Of a stretch of 64,000 bases of DNA, positions 47,864-59,151 are shown piece after piece. The notes beneath the pieces are model-generated. The model did not search any database. It saw nothing but the letters and a program-made list of their open reading frames with translations, and was not told the DNA's origin. The translations under genes and the position numbers were made by a program. Position 1 is the first letter of the stretch. Each line of letters opens with the position of its first letter. Source of the stretch: Peribolospora baueri (lineage: Eukaryota > Basidiomycota > Peribolosporomycetes > Peribolosporales > Peribolosporaceae); contig JAMDHS010000032.1 of assembly GCA_029717555.1 (NCBI GenBank), positions 62,001 to 126,000 on the forward strand, given 5' to 3'.

Positions 47864-47936
47864 TAGCAGGGCCTGGTTTCGATCCAGGGACATCTGGGTT
47901 ATGAGCCCAGCTCGCTTCCAGCTGCGACACCCTGCT
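47864..47936 (-). tRNA. Initiator tRNA-Met (CAT anticodon)
   Basis: A 73-nt cloverleaf including the discriminator A. The acceptor stem AGCAGGG/CCCTGCT is perfect and starts with A1:U72; the D arm is TCGC-AGCTGGAA-GCGA; the anticodon arm is CTGGG-CTCATAA-CCCAG; the T arm is CCTGG-ATCGAAA-CCAGG. The A1:U72 pair and the T loop AUCGAAA (A54 instead of T, A60) are the classic signature of eukaryotic initiator tRNA rather than elongator tRNA-Met. There is no intron. The internal B box overlaps GGATCGAAACC. Confidence 0.95.
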
Positions 47937-49155
47937 ACCTGTTCATCTTCTTCCAAATGTCATATATGAGGAGACCGATAGCTGTAGGGTTATGTTTGCG
48001 GTTTGACCCTAACCCTGGCCAGGCCTGCCGACGATGGAATCATTGCGTAATGGAGAGAGAAGAGCTGGCGTGGGAGGCGCAACGAGGGCGACGCGGGATC
48101 GCTTGCGGATCAAGTGCTTGAGGCCGAGATCGAGAGTGCCGTCTGCTCCGTCTACGGCAGGCAGAGACTAAAAGACGTTTTCAAAATCGCTAGCTGCCGC
48201 CGCCGGCGGATGGGGCTTGGGGATCCGACGGAGGCCGAAGGCGGGGGCCCACCTCCTCTCGTCTTCTGACCCTGATCTGAGCTACGAGAGACACGGACCT
48301 GCAGCGGCACCAAGCGAGCCCAGCTCACCCCGCCCATTGAGATGACAGACGGGTCGCCCTCACCACCTTGCTCGGCTACCGCCACGGCCAGCTGAGCGCA
48401 ATGCTAGCATGATACCCGTCGATCAGGCTCCGTTATTACCGGCCCACACGTCGATCGTCTTTGTAGCCACTGACCACGAGATCCACTTGCAGGTTGCGTT
48501 GTCCAAGCAAGCGTCCACGTTGCACAGAGCTCGTCGCGCACGTTCTGTGCGTCTACATCTACGTCTACGCCTACATTTACGTCTACAACGACGCCTACCT
48601 CTGCATCTGCATCTGCACCTACACCGACGTGTCCTTAGGGACCGCACCGCGCCTGCCTGGTGGGGACGGTAGGCAGAAGCTGGTGGGGATCCGCCGGGGC
48701 GTTCGGGTTCCGCCTGCGATTTTCTGGTGCCGATCCGAGGTTGTGGAGTCGGGCGGGGCGGTCGCGTGCCAGAGGGACAAGGACAAGTGGATGCGGGCCT
48801 GCATGCCCCGAAGCACGCATGGGCGGACGCCGGTCCGGTCGTGGTCAGTCAGGGCCCATCATCGCCCATCGCCCCGCAACACAACGCAACGCAATCCTCG
48901 CAAGCTAAGAAGAAGCAATCCGCCCACTCCTCCTCCCTCCCCGGACTTCTTCTCCACCACCACTACTCCCACTCCCAGCGTATCCCCCGCCCACGCTCCT
49001 TCGCCCTCCTCACACTCCTTTCCCGCAGAGACGAACCGGTTCGCCAGGGTCACCCTCCCTTCGTTCCACTTACGCCCCCACAACACAGACGCGGACACCC
49101 TCAGTCCGTCTAATATAGCCCTCGCTAGACGCATACGCACATAAGGCTCGCGATC
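47937..49155. other. Upstream region of GH47 gene with degenerate hexamer repeat
   Basis: About 1.2 kb. It contains a degenerate (GTCTAC/GCCTAC/GCATCT)n tract at about 48548-48626 and a pyrimidine-rich leader (48930-49080). TAATATA near 49111-49117 could act as a weak TATA element. No gene is supported. Confidence 0.55.
48548..48626 (+). repeat. Degenerate (GTCTAC)n-like hexanucleotide repeat
   Basis: Imperfect units such as GTCTAC, ATCTAC, GCCTAC, TGCATC and ACCTAC repeat for about 80 bp in the GH47 upstream region. Confidence 0.7.
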
Positions 49156-50255
49156 ATGCGCTTCGTCGACCGCGCCGCCCTCTACTCCCTCGCCCTCGCC
49201 GGCATGTCCTTGGCGCCTCTCCAGGCCAGCGCCGGTGGCGCTCAGCCTGACCGTGCGGCCGCCGTCAAGCAAGTTTTCCAGGAGAGCTATGCCGACTACC
49301 TCAAGTACGCGGCCCCCTCAGACCTGTCAGTCTTTTCTTGCCATTGGTCTCCCGCCCACGCGAGCCGGCGCCGCTGACGAGAAAACCCTCCTTCCGCTCT
49401 TTCCTTCACAGCCTCTTGCCATACTCGGAGAAAGGTCTCAACAACAGCATCCTCAACGGCTGGGGAGGTAGCATCATCGACGGCATGGACACCATGCTCC
49501 TCATGGGCCTCAACGACCTCTACGCCCAGGCCCTCGATCACGTCGCCAAGGTCGATTTCACCAAGACTTGCTGTGGCGATCTCAGCTTGTTCGAGACCAC
49601 TATTCGCTACGTCGGCGGCATGATGAGCGCCGTGAGTGGTCTGTCTTCTCCCTGCTCGACCGGCTGGCCACGATGGCTTGACGCTCATTCGCCGCGTTCT
49701 GTCTCCCTTATTAGTACGAGCTCAACGGAAGGAAGGACGAGATCCTCCTCAACCAGACCAAGGTCCTCACCGACGGTCTCGCATACGCTTGGCACGGAAA
49801 CGACCGCCTGCCGTACAACACGTTCAACCTCAACACCCGCACCCCCGACACGAGCAGCAACCAGACCGGCATCGCTGTCGCCGGCTCGCTCATCCTCGAG
49901 TTCGCCACGCTGAGCAAGTACTCCGGCAACCAGACCTATGTCAATCTCACCGACAAGGCTATGAAAGCCATCATCGAGAGCCCTGCGGTGTTCCCGGGCC
50001 TGTACGCCCAGGCCATCGACGTGGTCACGGAAAAGCCGCTGGACGACTACGTCACCTGGGGCGGTGGATCGGACAGCTTCTTCGAGTACCTCCTCAAGTA
50101 CGCTTACCTCTCCGGTAACGAGGACCCTGCGTACCTCGACACGTGGAAGAATTCCGTCAAGAGTTCGATGGAGAACATCATCGTCCAATCCGGCGTGGGC
50201 AACCACACCTATTTGAGCGACTACACCAAGAGCGGCGGCGGACAGGTCTACACGT

Positions 50256-50291
<36 letters not shown>

Positions 50292-51241
50292 CCCTAATCC
50301 GGCTTTCCTCTCCCACCCTTCCCGCCCGCCTGCCCACCTCCTAATCTCCTTCGTCTTCACCCTTCTTCTTCTGCGATAGTTTCTCCCACCTCGGTTGTTT
50401 CGCCGCAGGGAACTGGGCCCTCGGTGGACAGCTGCTCAAGGACCCGCAGATCACCGAGTATGGTCTCCGTCTCGTGGAGGCGTGCTACAACACCTACGCG
50501 GGCACCGCGACGGGCATCGGCCCGGAAGTGTTCGGCTACATCGATAAGAACGGCAAATCTCCTGGCAACAACGTGACCGCCTCCGATATCGCCTTCAACA
50601 ACCTACACGGCTACTTTATCACCACGGCCGACTACCTCCTGCGCCCAGAGGTGCTGGAGTCCATCTTCTACGCTTACCGCATCACCGGCGACTCCCGCTA
50701 CCAGGACTGGGCGTGGAACGCGTTCAATGCGATCAAGAAGTGGTGCAAGGCGCCCGCTGCGTGGTCGTCGATCAACGACGTGAACCAGACGCCGCCGCCG
50801 GCGCTCGACGACTCCGAGTCGTTCTTCTACGCCGAAACGCTCAAGTATCTCTACCTCATCTTTTCCGACGCGTCCGTCATCGACCTCGACAAGTACGTCT
50901 TCAACACCGAGTGCCACCCTTACGAGCTCCAGAAGACAAACCCGATGTGGGGGAAGGTGCAGTTCAACAACAACCCTCACCCGCCCAAGGGCTTCTTCAA
51001 CGACAACGCCAATACCACCTCCACGGCCACGACAAAGGCCACGCCGACCAACCAACCCATCTCCAAGCCCGCCAACGTCATCAAGGCCGTACACTCGGGC
51101 ATCGCCAACCCAGAGTCTGTACTTGGCAATATTGTCGGACATGGCGGCACCGCTGCCAGCGCCATCGCTGCCTCTGCTAAGGCGAAGATGCACCGTCACA
51201 GGAGGGCCGGACAGAGGAGGCTCGAGGAGGACTTGTTCTGA
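49156..51241 (+). CDS. GH47 class I alpha-1,2-mannosidase, secreted or Golgi
   Basis: Calcium-dependent trimming mannosidase for Man9-Man5 N-glycans. It begins with a signal peptide (MRFVDRAALYSLALAGMSLA then PLQASA) and the conserved AVKQVFQESYADYLKYA. GH47 landmarks follow: NGWGGSIIDGMDTMLLMGL; LSLFETTIRYVGGMMSAYEL; TWGGGSDSFFEYLLKYAYLS; FSHLGCFAAGNWALGG and LVEACYNTYAGTATGIGPEV (the two family Cys); YLLRPEVLESIFYAYRITGD; ALDDSESFFYAETLKYLYLI; and the calcium-site segment VFNTECHPYEL near the end. The tail after it is Lys/Thr-rich and basic. There are four exons; the intron 50254-50379 begins GTGAG followed by a 33-nt T run. Because it has a cleavable signal rather than an obvious anchor, it may be a soluble, Aspergillus-type secreted enzyme. 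Confidence 0.92.
50259..50291 (+). repeat. Poly-T run (33 T) next to an intron donor
   Basis: Directly follows the GTGAG donor of the GH47 intron at 50254-50379. Confidence 0.9.
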
Positions 51242-52189
51242 GTGATCCCTTCCGACCGAATTGACCCCTTTCCGTTCTCAAAAGGGCCTCCACATTGTCG
51301 GACTCGGACTGGGACCCTACTTCCCTGCTCGCCTCTGGTGGAGTCGTTTCGTTCAGTCAGTACGGTTTGACCTGGTTTGACCTGAGCTCCTCCTCATCTC
51401 TCCGCTCTCGTTTGCGTCTATGTGGATTACCCCGTTCTCTCCTTCCCTTCCCTTCCCTTCTTCCCCTCCCTTCCTCTCCCCTCCCCTCTCATCGCCGCCG
51501 ACCTTCACCGTTATGGGCGCGGAAAACGGTCGGTCGAGTCCGAGCCCGCCATGTATACCCCCGCTGTGCCTACTTTCGTCTTCGCCGCCCACCTGCCTGC
51601 CTCCCCTCGCTTCGCTCCCTCCGCCACCGGCTAGCGCCCTCTTCGCTTGTTAGTAGAGTACGCGGCTGTTTTGAGCGAGCTCTCACCACCGCCCGTCACC
51701 GGTCGGTCGGTCGAAGGGTGGACGTTCGAATCTGACGCGATCGGCGTGGTGCCGTCGTCGAGCCTGGGAAGGTGCTGGCCAGTGACCACGGACAGATAGA
51801 CAGGCAGAAAGAGAGACTGACAGACCGACGGACTGAATGACTGACTGAGCGGTGATGAGAGAAGATAGTTGGACCTCGAGCGGCATCCGAGTCGCAAGGG
51901 CGAGCGATGAACGACGATCAGGCGCTTTGCTTTGAAGACTGGGGACAAGCAAGCACGCGCCGGTGACAGGGCCCGTCGCGATCACCGACGACCGACGGCC
52001 GTCCTTTCCTTCCTTCTTCCGTCCCCGTTTATCGTCCCACGCCTCCATCTCATCTTTCCCTTGTTGGCGTTTTCGCACAGACGAGCCCCGCTCGCTTCCT
52101 CTCCATCTACACCTCCACCATCTCCATCTTCCCCTTCCTTCGCCCTCCCTTCCCCTCCCCTTTCGTCTCTCGAAGCCGCCGACGAAACC
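51242..52189. promoter_or_regulatory. Upstream region of KAP120, no gene seen
   Basis: About 0.95 kb holding the GH47 3' UTR and the pyrimidine-rich KAP120 promoter and leader (51995-52170). Short (CCCTT)n-type repeats occur near 51438-51490. Confidence 0.5.
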
Positions 52190-55100
52190 ATGGCGGACGC
52201 GCGGACGACGCTCCTCCAGGTGCTCGCCATGGGCGTCTCCCACGACCCTCGCCAAGCCAACACGGCGTCGGCGCAGCTGGACCAGTGGGAGAACGAAAAG
52301 GGGTTTTATTCTACCTTGCTCGATATCGCCAACGACCGCTCCGCCCCCGGCAGCGCCGGCGGCGGGGTGGATGTGCAGAGGAGGACATTGGCGATCATTC
52401 GATTCAAGAACGGGATGGACAAGCGTTGGAGGAGGGGCGCTAGCTGGAGCGCTTCGAAGATGAGGTGAGTCGTCTTTCTCTCTCCTCTTCCCTTTTCGCT
52501 TTGTTGAGTGCGCGAGACGAGATTATGCGTGTGTGGCCGGGCGTGTGGGAAGGGAGTCGAAGCCGGGACGGAGATGGGGAAACGGGATGAAGGTTTGCGA
52601 CGGTTCGTTCGCTGGCTCGAAAAGCCGGTAGGTCGACCTCCTTCAAGCATGGCTCACCGTCGCTCTCGTTCCGCATTTGAACTGCATCGCATGCAGCATC
52701 ATCGACGACGAGGAGAAGGCGCGGATCAGATCGATGCTGTTCAGCTGTTTGGACGAGCCTGATCGCACGGTCAGTCCTCCTAATATCTTCTGCTTTTTCT
52801 TTTGGTGCGACTCGTCTTCTACGCTCTCGTGCTCACGCCTCATCAGCCACCTTTTTTGCCCTGCACCAATAGATCGCTCTGCAAGCTTCGGTTGCGGTCG
52901 CCAAGATCGCTCGACATGATTATCCAGCGGCATGGTGAGTGAGCAAGACATAGCGGCCCACCTTAGGCCGCTCCGGCATCCCGCTCTATCGATCCCTCAT
53001 TGATGTCTTCCTTTTTTTTTCTCGGTGACGCTGGCCCGTGCCACGTTCGCAGGGCCGATCTGTTCAATCCGATCCAGCAAGCGCTCACGACCTCGCTCGA
53101 ATACCTCTCCGAATGCCCCTCCTCCGTTTCTTCTTCCTCCTTCAACCCGGCCGGACCGAGCGTCTCGCTCATGGATGAGCAGCAGCGACAACGAGAGTAC
53201 TATCGGCTCGTCCTCGTCCGAGCTTCGGACCTGCTCTACCGTATCATCAAGGAGTTTGCCGAGATGAAGCTTACCGCCGGGAGGATGCGTATGGCCGAGG
53301 TGAGCGCCCATCCCTAGGCCGTTGTCTGTGTTCGTCCGATCAAGCTGACACCTCGTCCCCTCTCCTCCCTCGCCGTGACCCCACTTCAGCTCACTCGATT
53401 GCTCTTTCCCTTCGTCAGCTCGCTGTACGCCCGAACGCTGCAGTTGTGGCTCCCCGACGACTATGCTCTCCTTTCCAGCTCAGAATTCCTGTCCGCACAC
53501 CTGTTCGACCCGCACAGGGCGGGGTCCGTCGCCGGGAGGGCGGAGGAGATTCGGGCGACTCACCTAATGCTCAAGACGCTCGGACAGCTGGCTTGTTCCA
53601 TGCTCGGCAATGGACATCGGCGGTCTTTGGGCCCGAGGCAGAGCGCGCTGGCCGAGGAGGACGGAGATGAGGCCAAGGCGCTGGTCGAGGTGAGTCCTTT
53701 CGATGGGCCGTGATCCTTTCACTGCCCTTCTCTGACCACGGGTTTTGCTTGTTTCTTCGGAAAACCCAATCAGCCCTTTTTCGAAACCGCCCTCACGCAC
53801 ATGCAGTCCGTCGGAGCAGTTCGCCGTCACCTCGTAGCCGGCAGCCGGACAACCCCTTCTGGCGCAGCACTCAATACGGGTAGCTGCTTCGTCACCTTGA
53901 CAAAGTTCCTGCAGTCCTTTTCCAAATTGTTCATCAGGATGCAGGACAGGAACAAGGTCGTCTGTCAGTGGTCCGAGTGGAGCGTGCTCAGCGCGCTGGC
54001 TTTAGAGATCGTGAACACCGCCGCCACGGAGGGCCAGCAGATTGGAGGTGAGAAGTCGGGTCGCCAAAGCCAGTGTCGCGTCGAGTACGACTTGCAATGG
54101 CTCACTTTCGACCTCGCATCCTCACAGACCGGATGGACAGCATGTTCACGACCCCGGTCATCACCAACTGCCTCGTCATCATCAAGGTCACCATCGAGCA
54201 ATTGCCTGCGTTCTCATCCGAAGACATGGCTTCTTTGGCAGAAGGCATGTTCAGCCCGACCTTGACGCAGCAGGTGGCAGAGCTATTGGTGGGCCACCTT
54301 ATGCTCATGGACGAGGAGCACGATTTGGAGATGTGGATGGCCGACCCGGAGGGTTGGTTCGCTGCGCAGAGGACTGGAGAGGAAGGCTGGGATTTGAGCG
54401 TGCGGGTACGTGAGAGTTGGAGTTTTGCTTGCCCCAGCGCACAGCCGGGGCGCGGGGTTCGGGCGAGAGACGGATGCTTACCCGCTTTTCCTTACGACAG
54501 ACATGCGCGGAACGGGTCCTGATGGCATTGGTGGACAAGAGGCCGCAACTCATCGGCGAGCTGGTCTGGACAAAGTTCCAGCAAAGTGCAAGTGGGTGGA
54601 TCGTCGCGCTTCCTCCTCTTGGGGAATTGTTGGCTGTTGCTCGTTTGCTCACGTCGTCCGTCTGTCGCTGGGATCGGCGCTCTCTGACAGGCCTATCCAA
54701 CGAGTTGCGGGACGTCCTGCTCAAGGTGGGATTTGCTACGCGTCTCCGGAGCTTCGGACTTATTTTCCAACAATCAAGGTTGACCCCCGAATTGATTTTC
54801 CGGCCCTTACGCGCGTCGCTTTAGGACTCCATTTATACAGCCGTTGGACGTTGTGTGTACAAACTTCCGGAGGGGATCGACTACGATGCACTCGCGCTGC
54901 AACGGCTCATTCCTGAGGCATCCCAGAATGTAGACTCTCTAAGGTGCGCCCTTCCAGCTTCCGCCTACCTCCTCGGTTCCTCCGAGTTGCTCAGCTCACA
55001 TCCGTCGCAGTCTCCGCATTCTCCGTCGTCGAGTGGCCTGGCTCTTCGAATGCCTAAGCGAAATGGTCACCCATGCGTCCATGGCGAGCATCTGCGCGGC

Positions 55101-57354
55101 TCTCGTGTCCATGATCTCCCCTTCAGATGCGAACGACGCTGCCGTACGCCTCACCGCCGCCGTCTCCCTCCGCGGCTTCCTCGACGCCTTGCATTTTGAC
55201 CCTGAATCATTTACACCGCTCCTTGGTGATGCCGTCGAAAACCTGGCGTCCTTGCTCGTCCAGGAGGTGGAGAACGTGGTGACTGGCAGCGGCGCCTTGG
55301 CGGCTTCGAAGCAGTTGGAAGAGGTCGAGAACGTGGCGACTGTCAGCAACACCGTGACGATTCTGGTCGAAAGGGTCGGCAAGAGGGTACGTTCGCGTCT
55401 GCTCGCGCTTCGACCTCGACGACTGGCATTGAGCGACCCGCCTTGCCCTACCTCCCGGTCGCACTGCAGCTTAATCTCTCTCCACGCACTTTCGCAATCG
55501 CAGATCATCCCTTTTGCCGAGCACATCGCCCGCCTCATTCCAGGTCTGTGGAGCAAAGACGACCCGTCGTTCAAGAGCAAACCGTATCTTCTGAGTCTCG
55601 TCGAAGCGCTTGTCAAGGTTCGATCTTCTCCCGAAGATGTCTCATCGCGCGGTCCGCCAGGCGCTTTCGCTGATCGCGTCCACCTCGTTCTTCACAGGCC
55701 CTTGGCGAGCATGCCGTGGAACTGGACGCTCTCGTGGCCACTTTGGTGCAACAGAGCAATGTCCCAGTAAGTCGGCGGCACCCGCGGGGACGATACGCAG
55801 AGAAACCCAATTTTAACACTTTCTTCTTGGTATTTCGCAGGCCTTCTCAGTCCACCTCGCCGAAGATGCCATTCTGCTCTGGAAGGCGGCCGTCAAGCAA
55901 GCCCCAAGGTTGAGCCCTCAACTTTCTTCTCTCATTCCGTTGGCCTGCTCGCTTCTAGAGACGCCGGACCGGGTCCCGGACATGTGTAAAATCCTGGAGG
56001 CGTATGTCCTTCTTAGTCCCTCGGAGGTTTTGGAGGTGCGCTAGTCTTGTCAATTCCGCCAGAGATTGCTGTCGTCTGGCGGGTCCCGCCCCGCTCCTCT
56101 TTGCGATTTCGGTCTAACCTTCCTCGAGGCGCATCCCTACAGCACGCTGGCCAGCCACTCCTTCACGCTGTTGCGGCGATGCTGGCTGACTTGCCGCAAG
56201 GAAACGACGATCTCAAGCTACCGCTCGCTCATCTCCTCGACGTCCTCGTCCAGGCCGCGCCGCTAGACAAGTGGTTGCCGCCTTTCGGGTCGACGGACAT
56301 CATGCCAAGGGTGCTCACCATTGTCTTGCAAGATCGGGTACGTGGTGCTCATAGACGTCGGCGCAGCGTTTCGAAACGCCCATGAAATGAAGTTCATTGG
56401 GTTTTTTCATTCCTTTTTGCTCCTTCACAGGACTCACCGGTGGTCATCACACCTTTCATCGTCGTCGTCTCTAGGATGGCCCACGCGGATCCGTCGGCTT
56501 TCCATCAGCTTGTTGCCCTCAGCGCGGCAAAGCTCGGCAGAGCGGAAGACGAGGTGTGGGGCGCATTGATTGAGCAATGGGCCAATAAGGTGCGTATTTC
56601 GCCTTTTTCGCTACGCTCCCCGCAGAGAGCCGCGAAATGCTGAGATGTCTGATGGGGCCTTTTCCTGGCTCAACCACTCCCAATTACGGGCTGCAGTTCG
56701 AGAACATGTCGACGGCCAAGAAACGCAAGATGAGCGTCATCGGTTTGACTTCGCTGCTTGTCCACACGACAAATCCTGCCATCTTGGGCCGAATACCTGA
56801 CATGGCTACTGTCTGGTCTGACGTCCTTGCGGACATCAAGGAGAGCGAGAGGGGAGAGTGAGTCTACATCCTTTGTCCGTTCTGCAGTCTCGTTTCGATC
56901 GCATACCCGTCATGTCGCTTATAATTTTGGTCATACCGTACCGTGGCCATCTTCATTCTTTTTTAGCGCGGCGGTGTATCACCGCTCGACGACAGCGACG
57001 CCGTCGGTGTCTTCCGAGCTCGAAGACACATCCGCTAATGCCCAGCTTCGCGAGGCGGTGAGTTTTCTCTCTACAGCTGGCCCTGTCTCCAGTTATTTTT
57101 TTCAACCCGGGGGAGCGAACGCCTGTCGCTGACTACGATTGCTTTGATTCGCCCGCTGGAAATCTGCACACTGGTCACGACAGCTCGCCGCCAAGGATCC
57201 CGTGCACAACGTCAAGCTTACGCATTACATCTCCTCCGCCATCCAGGCCGCTCAGTCGCTCAACGGCGGGTCCCAGGAGTTTATGGCGCGCTACCTCAGC
57301 CAAATGGACGCGCTTGTGCTTGATCAGCTTCAGAGGGACCTAGCGATGGGTTGA
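52190..57354 (+). CDS. KAP120: Karyopherin/importin-beta family, KAP120 / importin-11 type
   Basis: HEAT-repeat nuclear transport receptor that binds RanGTP through its N-terminus. In yeast, Kap120 carries ribosome biogenesis factors. The start ATG at 52190 is in good context (accATGG). The N-terminal importin-beta pattern is clear: LDQWENEKGFYSTLLDIA, RRTLAIIRFKNGMDKRW, DDEEKARIRSMLFSCLDEPD, then IALQASVAVAKIARHDYPA and W, and ADLFNPIQQALTTSLEYL. Later repeats include YRIIKEFAEMKLTAGRMRMA, LFPFVSSLYARTLQLW, HPKTW-type loops, LERLLRVSVFAVSS-type segments and ELEDTSANAQLRE. The C-terminus is VKLTHYISSAIQAAQSLNGG ... LDQLQRDLAMG. More than 15 exons separated by short introns. Length and layout suit the importin-11 group. 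Exact borders in 53700-56650 were not resolved one by one. Confidence 0.88.
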
Positions 57355-58071
57355 AGGGGCCCAAGATAATAAAACGGCCAGGCGAGCAGAAGTGGTTGCC
57401 TTCCCATTAGTAGTAGAACCCAACATATCCCCGTATTTCTTGTCATCGAGCAGGTACTTATTAGCAATGTTAAAAGACCCCATAACGAGCATTCTCCAGA
57501 CCTTTTTGAAGGGCGATTAAATCCCCTGATTCACTGTCTCCCAGGAACGACGCATCACCAGTGCTAATTTGCATTCACGACCATCCGGGACAACGAGTCA
57601 GGTTGCATGGAGGTAAGGCGCATGAGACGTCACGAGCGAGGGAAAGAAGGGAAATGCATGAAATACAGAGAAGAGAAGGAAGTTCCCTAGCGGGTTGGTT
57701 TTCAGTCCAGGCGGCCTTGGCTGGCAAAGCCAGCCGGGGGGGCCAATGGTAGGAGTGAGGACGGCGAGGGACCTTAGGGTAAAAGTGACGCTTCGACCAA
57801 TGATCGTAGCATTGCAGCCCTGGGTAAGTCGGCGCCAAAGGGCGGCGGTATGTCATCCAATGACACGCGCCCAACCGTTTGAACACTTCGCCATCTGAGT
57901 TTTGTCCCAGTCCATCCTCCCACAAATTAGCCAAGCCTCCGACCTAACTCGTCGCCACTGCGCCATCCCACCCATCCTATCACAACCAACGCCAATAACC
58001 CCGGGTAGCTCGAGTCGAAGCCCCATTCATACCGAAGCGCAACTCGCTAGCTTCGAATCGAATTGAGTCGC
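57355..58071. other. Convergent intergenic region
   Basis: About 0.7 kb between the 3' ends of KAP120 and RPL29. It holds one perfect short inverted repeat, GGCTGGC-AAA-GCCAGCC at 57719-57735. No gene is supported. Confidence 0.5.
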
Positions 58072-58843
58072 TTAGGCAGATGCCTCGACGGCCTTTGCCC
58101 GCGCCTCGCGAATGGCCTTTTCCGTTCCGTGCTTGGCGTAGCGCTGAGATCGGAGGAGACAAGCGGTTAGGCAATGCACAGCATGAACAGGTGAGGAAAT
58201 ATCTGGGCTCACCTGGTTGCGGACGAACTTGGGGTCGACCTGGAGTTGAGACAAATCATAAGGGTTGGGATGAAAAAGTCAGCTCCGTTCCACCTGCATC
58301 GGCCTCGACATAGCTCGTCCAACAATATCATCGCCGAGATGGCATGTCTCCTCAACAGCCAGCCAGTTCCCCTCGCTTCGCCCACAAGCCGACGACGCAT
58401 CCTTCCACACACCCCACTCTCCTCCAGATGAAGAAGAACGCAAAATCTTAAATACGCACACCCTTGAGCGACGGGTACTTGTTCGTCTTGGGCTTCTTGA
58501 TCCCGTTCCGGTGAGCCTTGCGGTTCTGGTTGTGGCTGTTTGAAGTGTAAGAAAGGGGAGATGAAACGGTCAATCCAGGCACAGTCATACAGTCTCGACT
58601 CGTGGCAAATGAGGCCGCATGGCGGTGTTGTAGACTCACTTAGTGTGGCTAGAGACACAATCCATGGAGAGAGCGAGCCGGAGAGCGAAGAGGCGAAGAG
58701 AGCAGGCGAGTCAGTATCAAGACACCCACTCCACACGGACCTCCTCCCGCTTGGCCGTCGTCCAGACCCCCGACCCCCTCTTAACAGCCACCATCTTCCA
58801 CGCCTCCAGACAGCGATCCCACTGACTTCTTCGACTTGGCCAT
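58072..58843 (-). CDS. RPL29: Ribosomal protein eL29 (60S)
   Basis: Small, very basic component of the 60S subunit near the subunit interface. Exon 1 is MAKSKK (start 58843). A tiny second exon adds the SHT region. Then [20 protein letters not shown] followed by PSLKG, then DPKFVRNQ, and the last exon reads [20 protein letters not shown] followed by ASA and the stop. The block [16 protein letters not shown] is diagnostic for eL29. About 65 residues spread over five small exons, which is usual for a basidiomycete ribosomal protein gene. It is divergent from the coiled-coil gene with about 310 bp between start codons. Confidence 0.93.
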
Positions 58844-59151
58844 CTTGACGGAGCTTCTCTATCGGACGGTGATCAAAGACGGTGAGCTGAGGAATTACGG
58901 ACGGCCTTCGGCAGCCTGGCCTCCCGACCTGGACTTGCCGCAGCCACAAGAAAAGTAAGCTGTACAGGACGCAGAGTAGGGTTGAACGACGGAAATAAGC
59001 GGCGGTATATGCCTCTAGATCGACGCGACGCGGCGCGCGGGGCGTGTTTAGTGTCTGGACGGTCGTCCGGCGTGCACAGACCATCCTCTTCTCCAATTCC
59101 TTCCTGTCCACACGTTAGTAAACCCCTGGGCCACCTCTGCCCTTGTCGTCC
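58844..59151. promoter_or_regulatory. Divergent promoter RPL29 / coiled-coil gene
   Basis: 308 bp between two divergent ATGs. No TATA box is obvious. A pyrimidine tract lies on the plus-strand side near 59090-59150. Confidence 0.5.

Noticed and set aside
48005-48020. Telomere-like GACCCTAACCCTGG
   Set aside because: Only two partial units in the middle of a gene-rich region; not a telomeric tract.
48494-49144. Open frame of about 216 codons upstream of GH47
   Set aside because: Driven by the TAC/TGC hexamer repeat (Tyr/Ile/Cys runs), no motif, no ATG context; treated as promoter repeat.
57719-57735. Perfect hairpin GGCTGGC-AAA-GCCAGCC
   Set aside because: An isolated 7-bp stem in a convergent spacer; too short to claim a terminator or regulatory role in a eukaryote.
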